This document shows positions 22,921-35,340 of a stretch of 64,000 nt of DNA, one piece after another; the first letter of the stretch is position 1, and each line of letters opens with the position of its first letter. A program made the translations under genes and the position numbers. Under the pieces are notes generated by a model. The model ran no database searches. It was not told where the DNA came from and saw nothing but the letters and a program-made list of their open reading frames with translations. This DNA comes from Notamacropus eugenii (Eukaryota > Chordata > Mammalia > Diprotodontia > Macropodidae): the NCBI RefSeq assembly GCF_028372415.1, contig NC_092877.1:213706116-213770115 (forward strand), in the 5' to 3' direction.

Positions 22921-24314
22921 CTAGGTGATCTCTACAGTCTCTTCTCACCTTAACCTTATATAACCTTTGCATAAACAGTTTTGTGGTTTTTAAGGGCTTT
23001 GGCATTATCTATAAAACACCAACCAACCTTCATTGCTAGAGCAGCATTGTCTGCCTTCTCTATTTTATTTAAAGAAAAAACATAGGTAGGGAGAACATAT
23101 GACTATAACTAGACAACATGCCAACTTTTGTGATAAAATAAAGAATTCAGTGAGGTAGTTGTTGCTGATTATTGATTTATCCAATCTTACATACCTCATT
23201 GCTACCCCCTAGGTCCTGGAACTTTTACAAAGATCTAAATGTTATTAAATTTTTTGTATTGCCAATTGAATTGTACATGTTAATGAAAGGAAGCAGGGAT
23301 ACCGATAATCCAAATCAGGGCACAAAGCCAAAATTTTGTTAGCACATCAACTCAATTACATTTCATCTGCTTTAGTCTCTATCACACTAGGGGTTCTTAA
23401 TATGCATTTTTGTTTTTATTTGCTTATAAGCCTTTGGAAGCTTGTCGTTGACTCTGACATAAAGGCTAAACTCTTTCCCTAGTATTCAAGATCCTCACAA
23501 TCTTACCCTAATCTATCATTACAACCATATCTTCCACCATTCCTTTTTTTATTTTCTCTGTGCCAAACAAGCTACAACTCACTGTTTCTCAAACACATCT
23601 CTTATCTTTTTTTCCTCCATTCCCTTGATCATTCATTCCTGATTATTTATATTTCTTTTACTTGTTATAAGATAAGATGACTCCTCTTTCTCCCCAAAAT
23701 AATTGAAGTAGTCAGGGAATATAGTCACAAATGATGAATTTTAACGTATAAACATGTATATATGGTTTGAATTCTTCTCTAATTGGGTCATTACGGGAAG
23801 AACTTGGCTGAACATGCAGGTTAGCCATGTTTCTGTGAACTATAAATCACTAGATCCTGGACAAGTTTCAGAGTTTAAGAGTGAGTTGCAGTTATGGAGA
23901 AGGCAAACTCTGTGCCTACATCAGAAGGCAGCAAGCAGAGAGGCAATTTCTTTCCCTCTCCTCTACAGGCCATGTTACCAGAAGTAACAGTCTCCAGTAC
24001 TCGATTCTACATCAAGAAGAAAGAGAAGACATTCCAGACACATGTAAATACATAGAGACAATTATATGAAGGAGGAAACAATTTCAAGGAGCTAGCCCTC
24101 ACCATCAAAATTTGAACTGTGGAAAGAAGTACGCCCTAGAAGTCCACTCAGCAGAGATTTGCACAAAAGGGGAGCTATATAATATTCTATGATAAGAAAA
24201 AATATTTCTAAAGCCTTGTCATGCTAGTAGATATAAAATACCTTTGATACATGTGTATCCTACAGATGTCCTCCAGTATCATTAAAAGTTTTTATTAGCT
24301 TTTTTCATGTGTGC
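22921..24314. other. non-coding; possible L2-like fragment
   Basis: At about 23440-23640 a pyrimidine-rich stretch ('taaactctttccctagtattcaag') resembles an L2/CR1 3' part. The rest is unique-looking with no gene. Confidence 0.45.
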
Positions 24315-24395
24315 TATATATATGCATATATATATAAAATATACATATATATGTATTTATTACATATATATTATATATATTTATTATATATATGT
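24315..24395. repeat. AT-rich microsatellite
   Basis: Interrupted TA/TATATTA repeats immediately left of the first copy of the direct duplication. Confidence 0.85.
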
Positions 24396-24641
24396 AATCT
24401 CCCTGAAACTGCAACATTTGCACCAGATGCTTGAGTAATTTTGATATAGAGAAGGATAAAATATAGAGATTATATATTTGGGTATAGACAGATATAGATA
24501 CCTATAGATATAGATACTGACATATATTTCAATATCTTCTGTTATTTAGCCATTTGGTATTAATCGCAGTTTTATTTTTTATTTAAAATGTTTTATTAAA
24601 TAGCATAACAAGAAAAGTAATACTAAGTAATACTAAAACAT
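24396..24641 (+). repeat. direct duplication, copy 1
   Basis: 246 bp starting 'aatctccctgaaactgcaac' and ending 'taatactaaaacat'. The copy at 25681-25916 differs at about four bases and lacks a 10-bp tandem repeat ('taatactaag') present here. It matches no repeat family that I recognise. Confidence 0.95.
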
Positions 24642-24692
24642 ATATACATATGTACATATATACATATATACATATATATGTGTATATATATA
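24642..24692. repeat. AT-rich microsatellite
   Basis: 'catatatacatatgtacatat...' immediately right of duplication copy 1 and absent from copy 2. Confidence 0.85.
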
Positions 24693-25337
24693 AAATAATA
24701 ACCTGCCCTAGGTTTATGGGAGAATGTTTTATAATTACTATTCTTGCTATGTCATTTAAGTAAATGATTTGCTAAGAGCTACTTTTGTCTATTGACTAAT
24801 TGTTAACGTCAAGCACACTGGTACGCTAGTTGGGGCTCATGAGCTAACAGTGGTAGGAATGAGGACCCACAGAGTTAATCCTAGAATCTGAGGTTAACCC
24901 TCTGAAGGCTCTGCCAATTTATATGCAAGTTGGAAGAATATCACAGAGGGGTTTTTACATTAGGATACTTATAAATATTCTGTGGATATGAGCCTTCAGG
25001 CAAAAGAGTAAAAACGGTAACTCATTCACATGTTTTTACTCTGTCTGACTCTTGTCTATGTCCTTGATTCAATCCTCTACAAACAGTCTTGTGGATCTTT
25101 CTATACATCTTTTGCTATTATATGGAAACCAGTGGAACATGAGGTCAGTCTATCACTTGCCTTTTACATTCACAGTGGGATTGACCCATTTCCTCGTCTG
25201 ATTATACATCTCTGATAAGATCTTTTATGTTACTTCTCTTGCACAGTTCTCTATTGGTTGTCTTTGGGTATATTTGCTTTGCAACTACAAAGTGCTATAA
25301 TTTAAACTTGGTATAATTATAATTCTACTACAGGAAG
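24693..25337. other. non-coding spacer between duplication copies
   Basis: Unique-looking DNA with no gene or named repeat. Confidence 0.5.
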
Positions 25338-25560
25338 CAGCTTAGTAGAATGCTGGTCCTGAAGTTAGGAAGATGTGAGTTAATATCCAGCCTAGACTCT
25401 TACTAGCTGTGTCACCCTGGTCAAGATGCTTAACATCTGTTTGCCTTAATCCACTGCAGAAGAAAACTCTAGTGTCTCTTCTAAGAAAACTATGTGGATG
25501 GTGTAGTCCAAGGGGCATGGAGAGTTGGACACAATTGAATTACTGAAGCACAACAACAAT
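25338..25560 (+). mobile_element. tRNA-derived SINE
   Basis: 'agtagaatgctggtcctgaag', 'tactagctgtgtcaccctgg', 'ccactgcagaagaaaactc' and 'gagttggacacaattgaat...acaacaac'. The poly-purine middle has decayed. Confidence 0.75.
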
Positions 25561-25680
25561 TCTACAACTGCTGTTGCAGGAACTTTCTCACTTGACAGAG
25601 ACAGTAATTGCTAAATAAGCTTTAGTTATTTTATCCTCAAAAAAAATTATAATTGCCTAACTTCATGTGATATTCAAAAA

Positions 25681-25916
25681 AATCTCCCTGAAACTGCAAC
25701 ATTTGCACCAGATGCTTGAGTAATTTTGATATAGAGAAGGATAAAATATAGAGATTATATATTTGGGTATAGACAGATATAGATACCTATAGATATAGAT
25801 ACTGATATATATTCCAATATTTTCTGTTATTTAGCCATTTGGTATTAATCGCAGTTTTATTTTTTATTTAAAATTTTTTATTAAATAGCATAACAAGAAA
25901 AGTAATACTAAAACAT
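25681..25916 (+). repeat. direct duplication, copy 2
   Basis: 236 bp, about 98% identical by eye to 24396-24641 and in the same orientation, 1,285 bp downstream. The flanking TA microsatellites of copy 1 are missing here, which limits the duplicated unit to the 236-246 bp themselves. Confidence 0.95.
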
Positions 25917-26141
25917 TTCACGCATATATCTGAGTCACAGTTTCCCACAAATGCAGACATTAAGAGTTAGAAGAATGAACTTACAAAGGGAACACACCTG
26001 TTTCCCACAGATTTGGTTAAATATTGGACAGGGCACACATAGAGAGGAACAATTGTGCTTCCTTTGGTAAAGAGCTGCTAAGCCCTTTGGATGAGGACAT
26101 CATCACACTATGCAATGGATCTACTTCTTGATACAGGCTAT

Positions 26142-28710
26142 TCTTTATTTTTTAAATTTATTTATTTTCAGTTTTCAACATTCACTTCCACAAAATTTTG
26201 AATTTTAATTTTTCTCCTCATACCCTCTCCCTGCACCCCAGGACAATGTATATACTGATTATCCTTTCCTCCAATCTGCCCTCCCATCTATCACCCCTTC
26301 CCCTTTATCCCCTTCTCTTCTATCTTCCTATAGGGCAAGACAGATTTCTGTACCCCATTGCCTATATATCTTGTTTCCTAGTTGAATGTATAAACAATTT
26401 TTAACATTCTTTTTTAAAACTTTGAGTTCCATGTTCTCTCCCTTGCCCCCTCCCCACCCAACCTCATTGAGAAGGCAAGCAATTTGATAAAGGTCATACA
26501 TGTGTAGCCATGCAAAACACTTCCATAACAATCATGTTGTGAAGGACCAAATATATTTCCCTCTATCCTGTCCTGCCTTCCCTTTATTCTATTCTCTCCT
26601 TTGACCTGTCCCCCTACAAAAATTTTTGCTTCCAATTACACCTTCCTCTAATCTGCCATTTCTTCTATTATACCTCCTCTCTTACTCTCTGTAGTGTAAG
26701 ATAAACTGCCATACCCAACTGAGTGTGTATATTATTTCCTCCTGAAGCCAAATTTGATGAAATTAAGGCTCACTTATTTCTTCTCACCTTCCCCTTCTTC
26801 CTCTCCATTGTAAAAGCTTTCTTGCCTCTTTTATGTGAGATGATTTACTACATTCTACCTCTCCCTTTCTCTTTCTCCTAGTACATTCCTCTCAACACTT
26901 AATTTTCTTTTTAGATGCATACACATACATATATACATACATATATACATATACATGTACACATATATACACACATATATATGTGCATGCGTGTGTGTGT
27001 GTGTGTACATATGAGAAAGGTCTTATGAGTTACAAATATCATTTTTCGATGTTGGAATTTAAACAGTTCAACTTTAATAAGTCCCTTATGACTTCTCTTT
27101 CCTGTTTACCTTCTCATACTTCTCTTGATTCTTGTATCTGAAAGTCAAATTTTCTATTCAACTGATATTTTCAACAAGAATGGTTGGAAGTCCTCTATTT
27201 CATTGAAATTCCATTTTCCCCCCTGAAGTATTATACTAAATTTTGCTGGGTGGGTGATTCCTGATTTTAATCCTATCTCCTTTGACCTCTGGAATATCAT
27301 ATTCCAAGCCTTCTGATCCCTTAATGTAGAAGCTGCTACATCTTGTGTTATCCTGATTGTGTTTCCACAATACTTGAATTGCTTCTTTCTGGCTGCTTGA
27401 AATATTTTCTCCTTGACCAGGGAACTCTGGAATTTGGCTACAATATCCTTAGGAGTTTTCCTTTTAGGACCTTTTTCAGGAGGTGATCACTGGATTCATT
27501 CCATTTCTATTTTACCCTCTGGTTCTAGAATACCTGGGCAGTTTTCCTTGATAAATTCTTGAAAGATAATGTCTAGGCTCTTTTTGTTATCATGACTTTT
27601 AGGTAGTTCAGTAATTTGTAAATTATCTCTTCTGAATACATTTTCCAAGTCATTTATTTTCCCAATGAGATATTTCACATTGTCTTTTATTTTTTCATTC
27701 TTTTGGTTGTATTTTATTATTTTTTGATTTTTTATAAAGTTATTAGCTTCCATTTGCTCCATACTAATTTTTAAGGAATTATTTTCTTTAGTGAGGTTTT
27801 GGACCTCTTTTTCCATTTGTCCCATTCTACTTTTTAGGACATTCTTCTCATTAGCTTTTTGGACCTCATTTGCCATTTAGCTTTGCCTAATTTTAAAGAT
27901 GTTATTTTCTTCAGCATGTTTTAGGGTTTTCTTTAGCAAGCTGTTGACTTATTTTTCATGATTTTCTTGCATCACTCTTATTTCTCTCCCCAATTGTTCC
28001 TCTCCTTCTCTTACTTGATTTTCAAATTTTTCTTGAACTCTTCCATGGCCTGAGACCAATTCATATTTTTCTTGGAGGCCTTGGATACAGAAGCTCTGAC
28101 TTTGTTGTCTTCTGGTTGTATGTTTTGATCTTCCTTGTCACCAATAACTTAAGAAACTACCTTTTCACCAAGAAAATAAGACTCTATAGTCTGTTTCTTT
28201 GTCCCCCTTTTCCTCATTTTCCCAGCCAATTACTTGAATTTTGAGCTCTTTGTTAAATGGACAGCTCCAGAAGCATCCTCCACTTTAGCAGTGGCTGCTG
28301 CCACCCTGGAGCTGGGGCCAGCACTCAGGCTGGGGCCAGACCATACTCCCCTCTCACCCAGATGAGAGATCCTTTCCATTGACCTTTGAAGCTGTCTTTG
28401 GCATTTGTGGGTTGAGAAGTTTGGCAACTGCAATAGCCACCAGTGATTCAGTTCCCCAATGCCTGCTCCAGCTCTATCTGCACCAATGTGGCCCATGCTG
28501 AAATGTGGTCCACTCCCAGCCAAGTGCAATAGACCCTTCCTGTAGACTTTCCAAATTGTATTGGGCTGAAGTTTCCTTCAGTCTAGAATTTTTTGTCTTC
28601 TGCTGCTCTAGAATTTGTTTAGGGTCATTTTTATACTGTTTTTGAGGGGCTTGGGGGGAGAGCTATAGCAGATCCCTGCTTCTGCTCCATCATTTTGTCT
28701 CTGACACCTC
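26142..28710 (-). mobile_element. HAL1/L1-related element, nearly full length, dead
   Basis: On the minus strand: 5' non-coding part (28.71-28.22 kb), ORF1 from ATG at 28217 (MRKRG...TIESYFLGEK), coiled coil and RRM-like part at 27496-27876 (RRDNLQITELPKSHDNKKSL, then LEPEGKIEME), C-terminal part to about 27.1 kb, and a 3' UTR with a CA/TG-rich tract at 26920-27008. The layout equals that of the 60.5-63.3 kb copy and no ORF2 is present. ORF1 is broken by several stops and frameshifts. Confidence 0.85.
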
Positions 28711-28739
28711 CATTTCTAGTTTTTAAATAATCATAGTCA

Positions 28740-29330
28740 ATCACATGGAAAGAATCTGGATCAGCTGGATCAACTGAAAAGAACCTCAGAGGTTGCCTTG
28801 CCTGACTCTCATTTTACACATATAGAAATGGAGACCCAAAGATTTACCCAGAAGAAGCAGAGACAGAATTTGAACCCAGATCTTTACTCTAAATTCAGTG
28901 CTTGGTCCAATACATCATGCTGTCAATTCATTTTTTTTTTTTATCATGAATGATAATGAGATTCATTATTACAGAGTGAATAGAGAACCATTCTAAAAAA
29001 CAGGGAGACCTTGTTTCAAGTGCCACTTCTGACACATGCTGGTTGTAACAATCTGGGAGAGACACTGAACATCTGAGTTTACCTCTAGACAATTCTCTAA
29101 GACTACAAGTTAGAGGAAAAAATGCATTGATAGAGTTTCCTTATTCAATAGTTGTCGTTGTCTATGAAAATACAGTTTCATTTCTCATCCCTGCTAATAA
29201 TAATGAGAGTTAGCATTTACAGAGTACTTTAAGGTTTCCAGTGCTTTACAAATGTCATCTCATTGGACCCTGTTATATTGGTGCTCTTATTATTGCCATT
29301 ATACAAATGAGGAAACTGAGGTGAAGATGC
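28740..29330 (+). repeat. series of MIR-like SINE fragments
   Basis: Three neighbouring fragments: 28740-28925 ('tctcattttacacatatagaaatgg...tttgaacccagatctt'), 28950-29110 ('cttctgacacatgctgg'), and 29195-29330 ('agcatttacagagtacttta...aatgaggaaactgaggtg'). All are old. Confidence 0.65.
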
Positions 29331-29644
29331 TAGTTTTTTTTGATCATAGAAGTAATAAATGTCTGAGGAAAATTTTGAAGTCATGTCATCCAGAAGTCCA
29401 ATGCTCTATCCACTGCACTATCTGTGGAAGTAATATTATATCTTGGCTTTATTTCTTGAGTCTCTACTTCATTCAGTCCTGGAATGATTATTAGATACTT
29501 ACTATAGGTGAAGTGTATCATGGACTTAAAGAATCCTCCATCACATAAATCCCTTAAGAATCATCACTTGAAGAGTGAGGACCCTATCAAAGCCAGGGTA
29601 AGATATATTTCCTTTGCTTTTCACTTCCCTCTGAACTGACATCA

Positions 29645-30035
29645 GTTGTTCTTGTTTGTCCCCCATTTTCTAAGAGGACCAATGACATAGCAGTTTGATA
29701 TCTTGACTCATACACAAATTGGATTTAAATGAAGCAGAGCTGCACAAAATCATCAGCCTCACTTTCTCTTCCAGAGTCATCAGAGTCTAGTGGCAGGACA
29801 GAAGTCAAGATGACTGGCTATCGCCCAGGATTCAGTGGATGATCTTGGTGTCTTCAATGTCTGACCAAGCTCTAAGTGCTCCATAGTACCTACTTCAGCC
29901 ACATTCATGGTCATTTGGGGAAAAATTGTTCTCATCTGCCCTTTCTACTGGAGGTATTCACATACCAGTGGTAGGCACCCCCCTAATTCACAAATGAGTC
30001 TGAGACCCCTTGGTTAGTCTCAACCTTATTGTCAC
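29645..30035 (-). mobile_element. SINE-like derivative of the RTE-like LINE
   Basis: The plus strand begins with the reverse of the LINE tail ('gttgttcttgtttgtccccc...gaggaccaatgacat'), then carries the reverse of the LINE 5' region ('agcctcactttctcttccag', 'gatgatcttggtgtcttcaatg', 'aggcacccccctaattcac'). So about 350 bp of the LINE's 5' end are joined directly to its last 40 bp, with all coding sequence missing. Confidence 0.8.
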
Positions 30036-31156
30036 AGCATGGAAACTACTTCTTTAGGTATCTCAGTCCCCATTAAGTCAACAGTCACAGATATTAAAGA
30101 TCTGGAAAAGAAAGGTCTCACCACAAAAGTTTTAGCCTTTTCAAAAATGAATATGGTTTCTATCAGCAAATATAACATTAAAGAAGATACATTACTATGT
30201 GCTTTGTTGTTGCACTGTAAGGATTATAGTTCCTTCCATCTGACTTGAAGTTAAAACCACCGTGTTTTCTCCCCCAATTAGAATGTGAACTCTTTGAAAG
30301 CATTTGAACCTTACCACATAGCTTTTCACATAGTATCTAATAAATTATTTTTTCATTTATTCTTAATGTAAGTTTCCATTTCAGGTGGAGACAGAATGAG
30401 ATAGAGATGGGATGATGACCAAAAATAAAACTGGAAAAAAATGTAGCTGAAATGAAAAAGGCAATGGAAGATGGACATAGGGTTCAATTCAATAATCATA
30501 CATTAGGCACTTGCTACATGCAAGGCACTATGACAAATGCTGAATGCTACAAAGAATCTACTTTCAGGGAGTCTATAATTTAATGAAAGGAAAGATATGC
30601 ACATAAATGACTATGATTCCAAGGTCAAGAGGGAAGATATGCCAAAATGGTGGGAAAATTTTGAGGAGGGTGAGACTACTTTCAGCTGGGGAAGTGAGGA
30701 GGGGCTGAGAAGAGTCAGAATGCATTCAGGAGTTGACATGGCTTGTGTCTTGAAGGATGTGAGGGACTTTAACAGGTCCTGGAGATGAGAGATGTCTATT
30801 CCTAGTGTGAAGGAACAGAGAAAAAAAACAGGATAAGAACAAGTGACTGAGATTAGTTCAGTTTAGCTAGAATGTAAATTATGTGTAGGTGACTTGTATG
30901 AGGAAATGATAGTTTGGACTTGGAAAAAGAGATAGATTGTTGTGAATTCCTATAGATATTGTAGATACTGCAAAGCCATCCATTCATAATGAGCAAAGGA
31001 AGCACTATGGTCATGTAAAAGGCAGAGTGAAATGATGAAGAGTGCTAGAAGGAAAAGCCCTAAGTCCAAGTTTCAGTCATGCCTCATATTTACTGTGTGA
31101 ACCTTGAATCCCTCACTTGTCTGCCTCAGATTTCTCATGAAAGAAAAATGGAAGGG
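30036..31156. other. non-coding; MIR3-like scraps
   Basis: A fragment at 30490-30605 ('attaggcacttgctacatgc...ggcactatgac') is of the MIR3/L2 type. A purine-rich stretch at 30650-30840 resembles old dispersed repeats. No gene is seen. Confidence 0.5.
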
Positions 31157-32960
31157 ACAGAGCCAAGATGGTGGAGTAGAGGAGTATATCGACAAGGCAA
31201 AATTCACAGCACCAAGGGTGACTATGAATATGCCAACATAGTTCTGAATCACAAAGTATAACAGACTCTCCATGTAGAAAGCAGAAGAAAAACATCTATT
31301 CAGACACCAGAAATCCAAATCCCAACATCAGAAAGCCAAATCCATCATAGTAACCAAGAAGTCAATGCACATTAGCACTGCAAGGGACAATGCCATTCCC
31401 AAGTCTTTCTCTCCCCCCCATCCTACCTTCCCACAAACAAACACTCACAGGACTAGCCATGCCTGCCTGTGTCCTCTCTCCTCCACCCCTAACTGTTCTT
31501 ACCAACTTCCTTCCAGTTCTGCTCCTCCCATTCAGCAAACTTGTCCTACCACACATGACTTAGGCTTCCATGTGATTTAAGCACGTTATACTATTAATGA
31601 ATGGGAAAGATCTTCCTATTTAAATTATCATTACAAGGAAACAGATAAAATCTCTCAATATTTTCCTTCAAACAACTTGAAAATAATGTCTTAAATCATG
31701 GTCTGAAGCAGGAGAGCCAGGCAAAACAGGGTGAGACATTTTTTAGCTCAAGAAAACTGAAGAGGTTGGAAAAAGATGTATGTGACATTGAGGCAGAGGC
31801 TGGCTTGGAGCCCACATGACAGTACCAACAGCTGTAAGCCTTGAAGCCAATTTAACAGTGACAACAGCAGCTTTGGCAGCTCTCAGCCCAGAGATAGTAA
31901 GCATATCAGGTAACTGGTCAGATAGAGATTATGTTGAACACTTGTGCCAGAACTAGGTACAGGACCAGGTGCTGTTTGGCAGTTCTATTGCCTATACATA
32001 TTTCCAAGTCAAAGTTCTAGTGTAGAAAAGAACACTTTTATTCACAAGGGAACAAGGGAATAGGTAAGGACCAGAGCACAGGAAAAGAGAGCAATGATCA
32101 CATCTCTCCCAGATCATACCAACCTGGAAGCTCCAAAAACTTCCAAACCCCCAGAATTAGCTCTGAAAACAGCAGTGTGAAAAAACCCTGAGAACAGTGC
32201 TACCCCACTCCCCGCACAGAGGTCAACTTTAACATAACATTCAGTCAAGAAATAGTCTAGAAAAATTAGCAAATAACAACCACAACAAAAATAACCTGAC
32301 CATAAAAAAGCCATAAGGTGATAGAGAAGATCAAGACACAAATTGTGAAGACAACAGCAATGTTAAAACATCTATAAGAAAAGCTTCAGAGGGGAGAAAA
32401 AGTGAATTAGACAGAAACTCAATAAGAATTTTTAAGGAGCAAAAATTTGATTTTAAAAACCAAATACAAGTAATGAAGGGGGGAAATGGGAAAAGAAATA
32501 AGGGCAGTGCAAGATAATTATGAAAAGATAAAAGCTTGAGCAAAAGAGGCATTATAATATGGAAGAAAATACTTAAAAAAACAGAATTGGCTAAAAATGA
32601 AGAAAATAGTTAAAATTTAAAATTGGGTAAGTGGAATCTAAGGATTCCATGAGACATCAAGAAACAATAAAACAAAGTCAAAAGAAAAAAAAGAAGAAAA
32701 TTAAAATATCTTATTGGAAAGACTAACCTGAAAAATAGTCTGAGGAGAGATAATTTATGAATTATTTGGCTGCCTGAAAGTCATGTGCAAAAGAAAGAAC
32801 CACAACATTATATTTTTAAGAAATTTAAAGGAAAATTGTGCTGATATCTTATAACCAGAGGGTAACCTAGAAATCGAAAGAATCTACTGATCACCTCCTG
32901 AAAGAGATCCCTAAATGAAAATTACCAGGAATATTATAGCCAAATTTCAGAGTTCCCATT
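31157..32960 (+). mobile_element. L1/HAL1 5' end and ORF1 relic, split by a solo LTR
   Basis: It starts 'acagagccaagatggtggag', the typical L1 5' end, is interrupted by the LTR at 31185-31635, and resumes 'cctcaaacaacttgaaaataat'-like 5' UTR. ORF1 remains follow at about 32700-32960, with blocks readable as RRDNL..WLPESH and SPPERDP..NYQEYYSQISEF across frames. It is cut off before the ORF1 end, with no 3' UTR. Opposite in orientation to the other three L1-type copies here. Confidence 0.7.
31185..31635 (+). mobile_element. solo LTR, same family as 7983-8478
   Basis: About 450 bp aligning over its length with the 8-kb copy ('aattcacagc', 'agactctccatgtagaaagc', 'cattcagacaccagaaa'-like, 'aatgggaaagatcttcctat'). 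Flanked by AGGAG and AGGAA, a plausible 5-bp target duplication. No viral genes adjoin. The two copies differ visibly, so the insertions are old. Confidence 0.7.
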
Positions 32961-33599
32961 TCAGACTTCTCATGAGAAATGAGGAAAATTATATCTGTCT
33001 ACTTCACAGGGTTGTTGTGAGCAAATTGCTTTGTAAACTATGAAACACTATTTTGAGTTATTATTATAGTTAGGATGAGGAATTTGCTCAGAATAACCCT
33101 GATCAATCCTTTCTTCAAAGACACTTTGAAATAACAGAAGAGGAAGGTGGCAGTGCTAAGAAGATATTGTGAAGATCTTCTCTTTTATGGAATTAGAATG
33201 ACAGTTTGTCATTGCCTGGAAAAAAATGGTCATGCCCCCAAGGAATCTGGTAAAGAGAAAGATGCTACCTTTTGGAAATAGTGGACTCAGAGACAATTGT
33301 GAAGTATGACCTCTGGCAGCAGAGAAAATGGACAATCATGGAGAAAGACTAACTCAAGAGAAGATTGCTGTTTGATTTTATCAGATGGCAGTAAGGGAAG
33401 GAGCAGTCTCCTCACTTCCTCACTCACTCCCTCTAACCATCATATCTTGTAGCATAACCTATAGGTCCACTGAGGCCGTAAAAGAGATAGTGGAGGCAAA
33501 GGCGGGTCTGAGGAGAAGGACTGTTGACTGCAAAGAAGAGAGCCAGTTATGGAAACAAAAGAGAATTTATCCCTATAGTCAGGTCTTAAACTATGTAGA

Positions 33600-34135
33600 T
33601 CTGATTGTGTCAACCTCCTCAGCTTCCTCAATCAACTCCAGTGGCTCCCCATCACCTCCAGGATCAAATACAAAATCCTCTTTTTAAAGCCCTTCATAAC
33701 CTAGCCCCTGTGACCTTTCTAGCCTTTTTACATCTTACTTCCTGACTGATCCAGAGACACTGACTTCAGTACTGCTCCATGCACAAGACACTTCATTGCT
33801 CAACTCCAGGAAATTTCTTTGGCTATCTTCCATGCTTCCCCATCTCATCTTTGCTTACTGGCTTCCCTGGTTTCCTTTAAATCCCAGTTAAAATCCTATA
33901 TTCTATAGGAAGCTTTTCTCAACCATTCTTAATTCTAATATCTCCCTCTGTTAATTATTCCCTACTTATCCTGTATATAGCTTGTTTGTATATATGTGTT
34001 TGTTGTCTCCTTTATTAATGTAAACTCCCTGAGGATTGTCTTTTGCCTTTTTTGTATCCCCAGTGCTTTGCATCATGCCTGGCATATACTAAGCAATTAG
34101 TTAATAAGTGCTTATTGGTTTATTGATTGATAAGC
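33600..34135 (+). mobile_element. L2/CR1-like LINE 3' end
   Basis: Landmarks in order: 'ctccagtggctccccatcacc', 'aatacaaaatcctctttttaaagccc', 'cttactggcttccctgg', 'ctgtatatagcttgtttgtat', 'aactccctgaggattgtctttt', 'gtatccccagtgctttgca', and the terminal 'ttattggtttattgattga' repeat. This is the end of an old L2-type LINE. Confidence 0.75.
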
Positions 34136-34977
34136 TGAACAACTTGTCCAATACAGAAGCTATACTTGAGGGGAAGAAGCAGAAAGACACTATGAGGAGA
34201 GAAAGGACCTTTGGGTCTCACAGTGTCAAAGACCTTGGGCATATGCATTTTCTATATTTATACCTCCTAAAGCACCTTGTAGTTATATGGCATACTCATC
34301 ACTTCTGGAGAATGGATTTGTGGGAGAATGTGCCCCAAGTCCATGAGAGAGAGGGAAAATATTTTTGTAGTCATAATTCCTACTGTTCCATCTTAGCAAC
34401 TGTCTTTGTTTGAGCTAATTATATTTACTGGCTAATGACAATGATAAGGTTGATGGTAGGGGGTGGTATTGTGAGATAGCATGTTATAGTGTTAATAGCA
34501 TGAACCTGCAGAGTTCCTTGAATTTGAGGTAATAGTCCCTCCCTAGGAATTCAATCTAAAACCTAGGAATGCCAAGCTAGCAGGGTGGGTAGCTTCCTAT
34601 TATTAAGGAATAACATAAATAGAATAGGGCATTAAAAAAAACTTCTAGGGCAAAAGAGCGAAAGATAAATGGGAGAGAAGAGGGACTGAAAACAGGGGCA
34701 TCAGTGATTACTTTATGTCTATATCCCCAGACCCTAGCACAGTGCCCAGATCACAGCAGGTACTTAAATGTTAACTGATTGAGAAACAAGTAGAAATTCA
34801 ACAAGGGTGGTGGTAGCAGAAGTGGAAAGACAGAAGCTTAGTACAGTGTATTGAATATAGCAGGCACCTGGTGGATATTGGTTGAATTGAATTGAATCAC
34901 ATTGAGAATTTAAAGGAAGTATGGAATGGGATATGTTTATATGTACATATATATGTATATATGTGTGCATATGTATG

Positions 34978-35017
<40 letters not shown>

Positions 35018-35099
35018 GGAACATGTATATATTTATACAAGTGTGACAAAATCCTGAGTGGAATAATTCCCAGCTGGTTCTACTGATACTGGATAACTT
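34136..35099. other. non-coding; MIR-like scraps and a TA microsatellite
   Basis: L2/MIR tail-like scraps at about 34715-34790 ('cagaccctagcacagtgccc') and 34840-34900. Mixed TA/TATG/CA tract at 34931-35014. No gene is seen. Confidence 0.6.
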
Positions 35100-35340
35100 T
35101 TGAGTTCCAACTCCTCAAGACCTTAGCTTGAAAAGGCCAAGGTCCCCCATTGCATCCTGGGCCATCTCCAACTGTTCTGATCTTTACCTTCTCATTGAAC
35201 CCAGATGACTCTGGAAGAGAAAGTAAGGCTGGTGACTTTGCACAACCCTCCCTCACTTAAATCCAATTCACTTGCATGTCATGGCATCACCTCCTTGATG
35301 TCATGGTGTTCTTCAAGAACTAAGGACAAGCCACAGCAGA
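35100..35340 (+). mobile_element. SINE-like derivative of the RTE-like LINE (short form)
   Basis: 'accttagcttgaaaaggccaagg', 'agatgactctggaagagaaag', 'gactttgcacaaccctccctc', 'cacttaaatccaattcac' and a tail 'gatgtcatggtgttcttcaag'. It is related to 57810-58132 and 29645-30035 but has a different start, so it belongs to another subfamily. Confidence 0.75.

Noticed and set aside
34764-35024. Minus-strand frame with Ile-Tyr repeats
   Set aside because: Product of the TA microsatellite.
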